Shown here one piece after another: positions 16,343 to 24,154 of a DNA stretch of 35,542 nt. Every line of letters starts with the position of its first letter. The stretch's first letter is position 1. Below the pieces are notes generated by a model that ran no database searches, was not told the origin of the DNA, and saw only the letters and a list, made by a program, of their open reading frames with translations. The position numbers were made by a program, and so were the translations under genes. Source of the stretch: a virus; the IMG/VR virus record IMGVR_UViG_3300028837_002960, positions 1 to 35,542 of that record, one strand, 5' to 3'.

Positions 16343-16795
16343 CTATGAATTTTGTCTCGTAATATATAGGTAGCCAGATATATCAACGCGCCCCAGCCAG
16401 ATGGTGCCTTCTTCGTTTTGCGGCTCGGACTCAATGCTTACTATTTCGACCGGTGCCGCGAATACACCGAATCGATTGACCCGAACGGCCAAATGGACTT
16501 TTTCAAGCAGGTCAAGAACCTCATTAAACGCGTTGGTTGAAACCAGATTCTTTGTTCCGACCACGAGCGAAAGCGTGTATGTACGTCGGTCGCGGCCGCC
16601 ACCGGCACCCGCCGGCCCGATAGTTAATGATTCGTTCTCGTATCGAATATTTCCAACACACAGAAACGGAAAGATCGGCTTTGCCCGATCAATATTGCCG
16701 CGGTAAAACGCCTTAATGGTCGGCGAGATCAGCGTCGGATTGGTTGATAGGTTGTTGTAGACAGCATCAAATACCGTTCGGATTGTTTCTGGCAT
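16343..16795 (-). CDS. Tail completion/terminator-like protein
   Basis: A 150-residue alpha/beta protein in the place of the tail terminator (between gpG-like and tube genes). The N-terminus (ETIRTVFDAVYNNLSTN) is a helix as in tail terminator proteins, followed by beta strands (FPFLCVGNIRYENESLTIG ... RRTYTLSLVVG) and a central helix (NEVLDLLEKVHLAVRV). ATG 16795 is chosen because TGAGGT lies eight bases upstream; the longer reading begins with a GTG at 16810 inside a GTGA overlap with the preceding stop. Role inferred from position and predicted topology. Confidence 0.6.
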   Translation of the reverse strand: MPETIRTVFDAVYNNLSTNPTLISPTIKAFYRGNIDRAKPIFPFLCVGNIRYENESLTIGPAGAGGGRDRRTYTLSLVVGTKNLVSTNAFNEVLDLLEKVHLAVRVNRFGVFAAPVEIVSIESEPQNEEGTIWLGRVDISGYLYITRQNS

Positions 16796-16806
16796 GTTGT
16801 GAAACC

Positions 16807-17289
16807 TCACATCCTGCGGGCCAATCGGCCCAGTTCGCGATCCTCGTGCCGCTGGAAAAAGTCAATGACTTTATCGGGGTCATCATCGCCTACGAACATA
16901 AACGCCCGGTTCGGCATAATCCCCTTCGAGGCGTGGCCCGTCATTTCGGGCGGATGATGGAATTTGATAAAATCACGTCCGCGTTTTTTGCTTACCTTTG
17001 TCGGATATATTCTGACCGAATTTTTATCGGCAGAAAACATTATGTCTGGATTCCACAAGCCCGGTATCGATCGACCCGTTTTCTTTTTTGTTGATGGGGA
17101 CAAATCAGCCCATCGTTCACCAAGATTATTCGGACCGCGTCCTTTGAATCGCCTATCAATCCGGCGGGCATAATACATTCCAACCTCCCTCAACGGCTTT
17201 CGCAGATCACTCCCACGGCGCATGAATTGCGCCATTCGCCGGTTCAGCGCATCAACTTGCTTTGTGTCAATCGTAATTCCGTCAGCCAT
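16807..17289 (-). CDS. Phage virion morphogenesis protein (Mu gpG-like)
   Basis: This 160-residue basic protein matches the phage virion morphogenesis family (Mu gpG, PF05069 type): a helical N-terminus with LRKPLREVGMYYARRIDRRF, the WADLSPSTKKKTGR segment and the C-terminal PNRAFMFVGDDDPDKVIDFF motif, which is very characteristic. The family acts at the head-tail joint or in tail completion. It lies between the DUF1320-like and tail-terminator-like genes, the order found in Mu-type head modules. ATG 17289 is about 45 bases after the upstream stop, and the 3' end overlaps the next reading frame by a few bases. Confidence 0.85.
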   Translation of the reverse strand: MADGITIDTKQVDALNRRMAQFMRRGSDLRKPLREVGMYYARRIDRRFKGRGPNNLGERWADLSPSTKKKTGRSIPGLWNPDIMFSADKNSVRIYPTKVSKKRGRDFIKFHHPPEMTGHASKGIMPNRAFMFVGDDDPDKVIDFFQRHEDRELGRLARRM

Positions 17290-17333
17290 GCGATTCTACC
17301 CCAATTACGTCCATTCCTGTCGGCGCAGCCGAC

Positions 17334-17810
17334 CTACCATTTCTCCATCGATTCGTCATAATCACCAGTGATCGGCGTACCTTCGGACGTTCGTTCGAAC
17401 CCAAACACCGGGTCTTCGTCTTCGCGGTTCGATACAACGCCGGTGTCGACCAGCACATTGCCATTTAAATCAGTAAATATCGTCGGGTGTTCGACCAGGT
17501 AGTCTAGGTTTTCCATTGCCCGCTCCCAAAACGATTCAACCCAGTCGGACTCATTTTCGGATTCCTGGGTAAAAATCCTGCGCAGCACATAATAGGTCGC
17601 AATGTCATCCGAAATTGAGTCCACATCTTCGGGCGGGTTGACCAGCGGCAGTTTTGCCACCCCGATCGTCGGCGCCAGCCTTGCGTCAATCTTCGCATCG
17701 GCCTTGGCCCGAAATCGGGCAACCATTGCCTCGGTAATCTGGTTAGCCGTAACTAGCGAATCATAATCAATTATGTTGTCTGATACACCGTCTGTGGTTC
17801 CGTATGCCAT
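17334..17810 (-). CDS. Head completion protein, DUF1320-like (Mu gp36-like)
   Basis: A 158-residue protein: a loop/helix with VTANQITEAMVARFRAKADAKIDARL, then VDSISDDIATYYVLRRIFTQES. This is the pattern of DUF1320/gp36 and related head-tail connector adaptors, which join portal and tail. The order capsid - small protein - gp36-like - gpG-like agrees with this. ATG 17810 is preferred over the longer ORF because a nine-G tract lies just upstream as ribosome site (17819-17827 on the plus strand as C9); the extra 14 residues of the longer ORF are basic and read through that tract. Confidence 0.7.
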   Translation of the reverse strand: MAYGTTDGVSDNIIDYDSLVTANQITEAMVARFRAKADAKIDARLAPTIGVAKLPLVNPPEDVDSISDDIATYYVLRRIFTQESENESDWVESFWERAMENLDYLVEHPTIFTDLNGNVLVDTGVVSNREDEDPVFGFERTSEGTPITGDYDESMEKW

Positions 17811-17838
17811 GAGCTGCGCCCCCCCCCTTCTTCGCTCT

Positions 17839-18183
17839 CTATGCAGTAGCAAACATTAACGTTGCTGTAGCCGTGCCTGTCTGGTCGCCGTTCGATACAA
17901 CCTCGACCACATCATCGACAGCAAAATGCACGCGCCCCACAATCGGGACGTTTTCAGCCCCGTTGGCCCCCACGGTAATGGCGTACGCCGGATCGCCGCC
18001 AATGCGCAGAAAAAAAGCAGCTGGTACGTTGCCGCTCCACGCAATCGCAACGCCGAGTACCATGCCGGCAAACGGGGCGGTAAAACCCCTTACCTGTTCA
18101 CCATCGGCCGGGTCAGTCGCCGTGCCGAATAGCGTTGCATCAACCACCATATTGTCTTTGTTGTAGCCCATTCGTTTGGCCAT
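17839..18183 (-). CDS. Small head/virion protein
   Basis: A 114-residue, mostly beta-strand protein (TLFGTATDPADGEQVRGF, AGMVLGVAIAWSG, PAAFFLRIGGD, VDDVVEVVSNGDQTGTAT). The strands and small size suggest a decoration, spike or head-completion protein, but no named family is recognised. ATG 18183 has an AAGGAG ribosome site nine bases away. It is the first structural gene after the cargo cassette and starts the head-tail joining group. Codon use and composition fit the neighbouring structural genes better than the cassette upstream. Confidence 0.6.
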   Translation of the reverse strand: MAKRMGYNKDNMVVDATLFGTATDPADGEQVRGFTAPFAGMVLGVAIAWSGNVPAAFFLRIGGDPAYAITVGANGAENVPIVGRVHFAVDDVVEVVSNGDQTGTATATLMFATA

Positions 18184-18213
18184 TTGGCTTCACGCTCCTT
18201 GTTGTTTTTACCC

Positions 18214-18846
18214 CTATTCATAAACTAGAAAAGACACCTTGTTTGTTTTTTTTCCGTCTGGCGTTGGTATTTCGTAAGCGTTTTCAATGCGCTGTTTTAA
18301 TTTTTTCTTTTTGAAAAACGAGTCTATTTCTACCCACTCGCGCACTCGGCACGTGCTATGATTCACCAAATAGCTTTTGTCCATTGCCTGTCCGACAATA
18401 AGCAATCCCCGCGTTACGCGCTCCAGTTCGCTGACCGCCGCTGCCAAATTCTCATCGTCTACGATATGCAAAAGGACGTACATGCAAAAAGTTGTGTCAA
18501 AGCAATCTCTAGCAAACTCTCCCATGTCAGACAAGTCCATTTTGCAACACGGAATTTCTGGATAACGAGCCTTGAAAAACTCAACCATGTTCGCCGAAAA
18601 ATCAACGGCGGTTATGTTGGTAAATCCCAATCGCTTAATTATTGGGATGTTTCGCCCGATGCCAGTGCCTGCATCGAGAAGCCGACCCGCTGGATCAAGT
18701 CCCAGCAATTTTAATATGCGAAAAATCCAGTCGCGTTCAAAATCATCATAATCGGCATTTCCCATAATGCCGCAGATCGGATTATCCCACGTCGCAGTAT
18801 CATCGAATAAATCAATGACCGTCTGATTGCTTGTAATATAATTCAT
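18214..18846 (-). CDS. SAM-dependent methyltransferase (class I)
   Basis: A 210-residue class I methyltransferase. Motif I is LLDAGTGIG (residues 56-64), followed by the acidic strand end TAVDFSANM (motif II, about 78-86), a CCKMDLSDMG stretch (motif III region) and TTFCMYVLLHIVDD (motif IV region). This matches small-molecule/sugar-type methyltransferases (Methyltransf_11/25 group) rather than DNA methylases, since no DPPY or Pro-Cys motif is present. It begins at ATG 18846, directly after the TAA of the giant fusion gene, so the two are probably translated together. In this context O-methylation of a glycan is the best inference; small-molecule or protein substrates remain possible. Confidence 0.85.
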   Translation of the reverse strand: MNYITSNQTVIDLFDDTATWDNPICGIMGNADYDDFERDWIFRILKLLGLDPAGRLLDAGTGIGRNIPIIKRLGFTNITAVDFSANMVEFFKARYPEIPCCKMDLSDMGEFARDCFDTTFCMYVLLHIVDDENLAAAVSELERVTRGLLIVGQAMDKSYLVNHSTCRVREWVEIDSFFKKKKLKQRIENAYEIPTPDGKKTNKVSFLVYE

Positions 18847-21800
18847 TTATCCGGCCCTTGCCCCATAGGGCGCCTTGATTGTTTTGTAATACCGAGCCAC
18901 ATTAACAGAATAACCAACAGGATAAACGATGCCACATTCGTCGATATGCTCGTATTCTCCCGATTCTTTCATTCGGGCTGCATCGTCACTCCCGGGCATT
19001 CCGATATATACGTTTTTGCAAACTTTGTCCGGACTAATTTTTTCTAAAATCCTATCTGTTTCCACAAGATCAGATTCGGTCTCACCGGGATAGCCAACAA
19101 TTACTGACGCATAGGTTTTGATTCTGTTTTTATGACACATCTTGAAAAACCGCTCGGTTTGTTCAACCGAAATTCCCTTGCCCATCGCATCGAGAATCCG
19201 CTGGCTTCCAGATTCAACTCCAACATATAGCCCGACAAGCCCCATGCTTGCCATGTGATGAAGTGCGCTGTTGTCAAGCGTATCTACTCGTGATTCGGCA
19301 GCAAATTTTATGTCAAGCCGATTCATAACCGATGAAACATCTATTGCGCGTTGTGCATTCGCGGTAAAATTATCCTCGCGAAAATATATTGTTTTGTACC
19401 CAAGTTTTTTTAATTGTGCCGCGCCCTCACCCACCTTGTCGGGGCTCATAGCCGTATATCTGCGAGTCAGTATTTTGCGGCTTGAACAAAACCCGCACAT
19501 GAATGGACAACCACGCGACGTGTTCATGGTCGCCATGTCTGTCATGCCAAATCCCTCGTTATCTGTGCACGCATACGGCTTATCAACAAACATTTTCCAG
19601 TCCGGCCATGGTAGCAAATCAAGGTCTTCAAGCCTCGAAGCCCCAATAATCCTGTCGTTTATTTTGCCATCAACAAGCTGCCAAAAAGCGCGTTCGCCCT
19701 CGCCACAAACAATATGGTCAATATGTGTTGGTACGGATTCTGGAAACAGCGTTGCGTGGGGCCCGCCAACCACTATCGGGGATTGCGTAAACCCTCGCAG
19801 TCTATTCAAAAATTCAACAGTGCGGTGCCATCCAATAGTAGTAGTATACACTCCCACCCAATCGGGATTAAAGGCCTTTATTTCTGCTTCAAGATCAGGG
19901 TTTTCAACGCGATAATCAATAATTCGTACATTTTGATTTATTGAGCCTAAGAATGCACCAACGAAACCGAGCCCCTGCGGAAACGTAGGCGGCGGCAGGC
20001 CAAACGATATTTCATTCGGCGCAGGGGGCGGCGGGAAAATCAATAAAATGCGAGCGCCACACAATCGCGTCCATCCATTATTCCGTATTACATTTATTCC
20101 GAATTCGCGCCTTATGGTGTCTACCACGTTGCGCACTTCCATGGTGCCACGAGGACAACGCTTTCTATATGCAGTAAAGTTAGGCGCTTCGCGCGGTACG
20201 TGTTCAGCACGCGATTCCTCAACGCCACACATCCTGTATCCAGCTCTTGTAAGATGAAGGCTTATGTACAGGTCTTCAGCGATTCCAATGTCCTGATCGC
20301 CCCATGAATAGGCCCAGTTCAATGCCATTCGCCGCAACAACGATGCCCCTCCAGAAAAATACGGGGTGTCGTCAAGATTCAATAATGCTTCTGTTTCCTG
20401 ATACGGCACAAATTTAACATGATCGCCAGACAATTCAATGCGTGTACTATACGCTCCCTGCTGAAATTTCTTTCCTTCTTGATCGTAGACCGCTGAGGCT
20501 GCCGCTACATTCGGGTCAGTATCAAGCGCTACTATCAATGGTAATAGCCAGCCAGAGGAAACCAGCATATCATTATCTATCCACGCAACATATTCGTTGT
20601 CTATTTCGCGCATCATAAACGCGCGGCCACCAGGACATCCAAGATTGGTCTCGGAATGAAATGAATGTATAAACTCATGATCCGCCGCGCACTTGTCAAA
20701 ATACGCGCCCGTTTCATCGGTGGAACCATTGTTAAAAAGATAAAGTGTATATTCAACGTCTGTGTTTTTTAGAATGTGCTCTACGCAGCGCCTTGTAGTT
20801 TCAAGTCGATCATAAGCAATGACAAGAATACCAACGCGAGGCAACCCCAAGCTTGCTGTTATCCTGTCCGCACAAGCTGTCTGGTCTCCGTGTTGTAGCC
20901 TCGATATGTGGTCGTGGCCAACGCGCCACGAATAAAGCACTTCGGGTATTCCGCCAATCTTCCAACCACTGCGACGAAGATCAACTCCGAGCTTGTAGTC
21001 CTGGGCATATTTGAAGTTTTCATCGTGACCACCGACATCAATAACGGCCTGACGTCTCAACGTTGCGCCACCAACTGCCAACCCCCGCGTTGCCTCAAGT
21101 GGCTGTTCGTTTATATTAGAATCCGGTCGTTTGTATATGCGCGAGTGATTGCCAAAAGATTCAAACCACGATCCGCACATAGCGTGATCGGGGTTTTCTT
21201 CAAGGAAACGGGATTCTTTTTCAAGCCGTGTTGGCTTGCTCACATCATCAGCATCTTGACGCGCCACATATTCGCCGCGACATAGGCGCCAGCCAGCATT
21301 CAGCGACCGGGTAAGCCCTATGTTGTGTTCGTTTTTATAATACTTTATTCGGGAATCCTTAAACGACTTTATGATTTCTGCCGTTCGGTCGGTGCTGCCA
21401 TCGTCAATTATTACAAATTCGTATGCCTCAAACGTCTGGCTTAATATGCTCTCGATGGCTTCGGCAATATGATTTTCCGCATTATAGGCACACATTAAAA
21501 CCGACACGCGCACCGGGTCAACGGTCTTGACGCGCGGCCTTGTCACTACGTTTGATTCATAAATATTTTTATATGCTTCGCGCAGTGGTTCTATCCCACG
21601 CGACCACGGCCATTCCATTGTGACTTTTCGTGCAGCCAGCCCCATGTTTCTGCACGAACCGCGAACAATGCCAAGGCCGTGAATTAATCCATGAATGTCA
21701 TCGGCAATCCACCCGTTTTTACCGGGTGTCACAAGCTCAGGTATCTGGCCGACCGGTGTTCCAACAACCGGTATTCCACACGACATAGCTTCGAGCACTG

Positions 21801-22521
21801 GCATCGGCCCGCTCTCGGCCCACGATGTTGCCAGATAAACATCCATCGCGCTGTAAACTCCCGCCATTTCGCCGTGGGCTTTTTCGCCAAGGGCAATGTG
21901 TTTTACGCCTGCGGATTTTAACATCATGCAAAATTCGTCATTTCTTGAACCAATTATCAAGACAATGGCGCCGGGAATATGGCGGACAACTTCGACAAAT
22001 TTTTCGATAGCCTTGTATTTTTTGCTGCCGCTTGAGTTGGTTGCTCCAACAAACCCAATCACAAACAAATCTTCGGAAATGCCAAGCTCGCCACGACACC
22101 GCACTCTATCTTCCGGCTTGAAAAGATCGGCGTCTACGCCATGACGACATTCAATCACGGTAAATTCCGCATCCCTAAATGAGTCTGCGTCTAATTTGCA
22201 AAATGCAGTTATCGCATCACAGTCACGGGCAATTTTTATCTGGCATTCATTCACTTTCGGCCATTCTATTTTTCTAAGAACGGGCTTTCCGTGATGGTTA
22301 ACAGAATCGTCATAACCAAACTGTGTTAAATAGTGGACTATGTCCGTTTTTTTGCAAAGATCGTCGAATTGTTCTTTTTTGCTTTTGATTTTCGCGGATG
22401 TAAATATTTTGAAATCGAAGTCGCCTTCTAGGCACCGTACTATTTCACGCGCAACTGTTCCAAGCGCCCAATCAAGCGTATCCGGCACCAATAATATTTT
22501 AGGCTTTTTCGCGCTGTTCAT
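18847..22521 (-). CDS. Four-module protein: GT4-like, two GT2-like glycosyltransferases and B12-binding radical SAM
   Basis: This 1224-residue protein holds four enzyme-like modules. Residues 1-325 resemble GT-B family 4, with the E-x7-E signature ESGPMPVLE (E236, E244) and GIPVVGTPVG. Residues about 337-555 are a GT-A family 2 domain: VSVLMCAYNAENHIAEAIES, IDDGSTDRT, and the DXD-type DADD at 423-426. Residues about 563-800 are a second GT2 (ILVIAYDRLETTRRC, NNGSTDETG, and DND at 649-651). Residues about 823-1224 carry a cobalamin-binding-like domain (ILLIFPPPP, VVGGPHATLFPE) and a radical SAM core with C1005-x3-C1009-x2-C1012 in RGCPFMCGFC. No membrane segment is evident. ATG 22521 has an AAGGGA site. 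Probable role: synthesis and modification of a glycan on virion or host; substrate unknown. Confidence 0.85.
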   Translation of the reverse strand: MNSAKKPKILLVPDTLDWALGTVAREIVRCLEGDFDFKIFTSAKIKSKKEQFDDLCKKTDIVHYLTQFGYDDSVNHHGKPVLRKIEWPKVNECQIKIARDCDAITAFCKLDADSFRDAEFTVIECRHGVDADLFKPEDRVRCRGELGISEDLFVIGFVGATNSSGSKKYKAIEKFVEVVRHIPGAIVLIIGSRNDEFCMMLKSAGVKHIALGEKAHGEMAGVYSAMDVYLATSWAESGPMPVLEAMSCGIPVVGTPVGQIPELVTPGKNGWIADDIHGLIHGLGIVRGSCRNMGLAARKVTMEWPWSRGIEPLREAYKNIYESNVVTRPRVKTVDPVRVSVLMCAYNAENHIAEAIESILSQTFEAYEFVIIDDGSTDRTAEIIKSFKDSRIKYYKNEHNIGLTRSLNAGWRLCRGEYVARQDADDVSKPTRLEKESRFLEENPDHAMCGSWFESFGNHSRIYKRPDSNINEQPLEATRGLAVGGATLRRQAVIDVGGHDENFKYAQDYKLGVDLRRSGWKIGGIPEVLYSWRVGHDHISRLQHGDQTACADRITASLGLPRVGILVIAYDRLETTRRCVEHILKNTDVEYTLYLFNNGSTDETGAYFDKCAADHEFIHSFHSETNLGCPGGRAFMMREIDNEYVAWIDNDMLVSSGWLLPLIVALDTDPNVAAASAVYDQEGKKFQQGAYSTRIELSGDHVKFVPYQETEALLNLDDTPYFSGGASLLRRMALNWAYSWGDQDIGIAEDLYISLHLTRAGYRMCGVEESRAEHVPREAPNFTAYRKRCPRGTMEVRNVVDTIRREFGINVIRNNGWTRLCGARILLIFPPPPAPNEISFGLPPPTFPQGLGFVGAFLGSINQNVRIIDYRVENPDLEAEIKAFNPDWVGVYTTTIGWHRTVEFLNRLRGFTQSPIVVGGPHATLFPESVPTHIDHIVCGEGERAFWQLVDGKINDRIIGASRLEDLDLLPWPDWKMFVDKPYACTDNEGFGMTDMATMNTSRGCPFMCGFCSSRKILTRRYTAMSPDKVGEGAAQLKKLGYKTIYFREDNFTANAQRAIDVSSVMNRLDIKFAAESRVDTLDNSALHHMASMGLVGLYVGVESGSQRILDAMGKGISVEQTERFFKMCHKNRIKTYASVIVGYPGETESDLVETDRILEKISPDKVCKNVYIGMPGSDDAARMKESGEYEHIDECGIVYPVGYSVNVARYYKTIKAPYGARAG

Positions 22522-22639
22522 TGATTTCCCTTTTAAGCGAATTCGCCATCATCAACATGAATTTCCAACAAAGTGGATAACTCTGTTCAAGCGAACGCAT
22601 TCTATGAAGATAACCATCAATGATTTTGATCGCGTCCAT
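22499..22639 (-). CDS. Small ORF between glycosyltransferase genes
   Basis: A 46-codon ORF begins at ATG 22639, immediately after the TAG of the GT9 gene (TAGATG), and ends at 22499, overlapping the first 23 bases of the fusion gene in another frame. The peptide is amphipathic and ends in a charged helix (SLKREINEQREKA), with one Cys. It fills an otherwise unexplained 118-base gap and would couple translation of the two large glycosyltransferase genes. No family is recognised, and it could be a leader for the giant gene rather than a functional protein. Confidence 0.45.
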   Translation of the reverse strand: MDAIKIIDGYLHRMRSLEQSYPLCWKFMLMMANSLKREINEQREKA

Positions 22640-24061
22640 CTACACAAGTTCCAGTTCTGCAACCTGCTTGTATCTCGCAATATCCCCCAACATCCCCTGC
22701 GCCTCGCGCACAATCTCTTCCACCCCGATCGCCGCCATGCATTTCACATCCCGATCATACAAACAGCTTCGATATATCCCGCGCTCCGGCTGCGCCAGCT
22801 TTTCGTCACGGCTCCACCGTTCTTGCCAGTCCCAACACGGGCAGCATTCGGCCCCCGGTCGTCCAGCCGGATGAATCCAGTTTACATATCTGTAAGTCGC
22901 ATACCGAGCCGCCGGCGGTATCGAGCCGATCAACGCAAGGGCCGGGACACCCAACGCTTCGCAGGCATGAACCAGCCCGGTATCCGGCGCGATCACCAAA
23001 TCGCACGTTTCGCAGACTGCCGCAGCCTCAAGAAATGAATCCGTTTGACCGCAAAGATTAAGAATATTCGGATGGTCTCCATAAAAATCACCGCCCAGCG
23101 CGACATCACGGTCAATCAGAACAAGTTTCGCGTTCGGCATCGCGCGCGCGAACGCGCGAAAAAGTTCTGGTACCCGCCACAGCGACCATGTTCGGTTCCA
23201 GGCAGCCGCCTGCATCACGTACCCGATGCGGATTTTGTCCTTCGGGCATTTATCACCGATCAGTTTTCTTGCTTTTTGTCTCGCCGCGGGCGAGACGTGC
23301 AATTCAAGCTCCCGGTCTTCAAGCACGCCAAGCCCAACATGCTTTGCGAAGCTATCAATCCGGAGCCCGCGGTTTCGCGGATATTTGTAGCTTTCAAGCG
23401 CCCGGCACCAGTTAATCACAAGGTCCCAATCGCTACCAGTGGTCAGGTCAATAGCGTGGATTGAGACAATTTTATCAATTTCAGATATTCCGGCCAACAG
23501 TCCGGCGAAGGCCGGCTTGGTTGCGTAGACAATCCACGCGTATGGCAGCTTTTCGCGGATCCGCCGAACGGTCGGGATGCTCGCTATCACATCGCCGGCG
23601 CCTTCGTCTCGCATAATTAGCACGTTCGGTGCCGCAGGTAGCCGATCCCCAATCTGAGAATCCCAATCACTTACCGGCACTCGAGATGCATGGGCTACAT
23701 AAACTCCGCGGGTATCACAGAAATCGAGTACCGTGCTCGCGCCATCAAAAAACCGCTTCACGTCCGCCAGCCGGTCTTCTGAAACCACAGACGGAACCAT
23801 GCGGTAAAACAAACCGAATGGCGTGATGCATTCTGTACGCGATCCAGTATAAACAACACGCACAAGCTTCAACCCGGCTGAAATTCCCGCATCCCCGATG
23901 TTCTGCGGTGTGTGCAGTTTCAGAAAACCCTCGCGTTCCAATCCGATAAGCTCGGCATCGACTTCGCGTAATGGAAGAAAATGGCCTTGCGGCACACGCC
24001 ATGTGCCGCCGTTACCATCTGAAATCGCTACGTTTTGCAATGCTTCTGGCCGCACGTTCAT
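22640..24061 (-). CDS. Family 9 glycosyltransferase (heptosyltransferase-like) with extra N-terminal region
   Basis: From ATG 24061 (GGAG ribosome site nine bases upstream) this protein has 473 residues. Residues about 146-455 are GT9-like, the ADP-heptose:LPS heptosyltransferase family with a GT-B fold. Signatures are VLIMRDEGAGDVIASIPTVR (compare the usual LGD segment), the second-domain IRIGYVMQAAAWNRTWSL, the nucleotide-sugar loop APDTGLVHACEALGVP (358-373), and a Cys-bearing tail (ECCPCWDW ... DRDVKCMAAI) that occurs in several GT9 proteins. Residues 1-145 have no recognised domain (RVPQGHFLPLREVDAELIGL ...). It is the first gene after the major capsid terminator, so its expression depends on read-through or on a weak unseen promoter. 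Confidence 0.85.
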   Translation of the reverse strand: MNVRPEALQNVAISDGNGGTWRVPQGHFLPLREVDAELIGLEREGFLKLHTPQNIGDAGISAGLKLVRVVYTGSRTECITPFGLFYRMVPSVVSEDRLADVKRFFDGASTVLDFCDTRGVYVAHASRVPVSDWDSQIGDRLPAAPNVLIMRDEGAGDVIASIPTVRRIREKLPYAWIVYATKPAFAGLLAGISEIDKIVSIHAIDLTTGSDWDLVINWCRALESYKYPRNRGLRIDSFAKHVGLGVLEDRELELHVSPAARQKARKLIGDKCPKDKIRIGYVMQAAAWNRTWSLWRVPELFRAFARAMPNAKLVLIDRDVALGGDFYGDHPNILNLCGQTDSFLEAAAVCETCDLVIAPDTGLVHACEALGVPALALIGSIPPAARYATYRYVNWIHPAGRPGAECCPCWDWQERWSRDEKLAQPERGIYRSCLYDRDVKCMAAIGVEEIVREAQGMLGDIARYKQVAELELV

Positions 24062-24089
24062 TGAGACTCCGCCCAGTTTGTCGATTTGG

Positions 24090-24127
24090 AAAAAAGCGTG
24101 GGGTCGGGACCGAAGCCCCGGCCCCAC
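24090..24127 (-). terminator. Intrinsic terminator after the major capsid gene
   Basis: Read on the minus strand, a GC-rich hairpin (24127 to 24098; 13-position stem with one A-C mismatch and one G-T pair, closed by a cTTCGg tetraloop) is followed one codon-length later by a run of six T (24095-24090). It lies 27 bases after the major capsid stop and 28 bases before the GT9 start, a classic position for ending or reducing transcription after the most highly expressed gene. Confidence 0.8.
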
Positions 24128-24154
24128 TTTATGTAAAAAAGAAAGGAGAAATCG

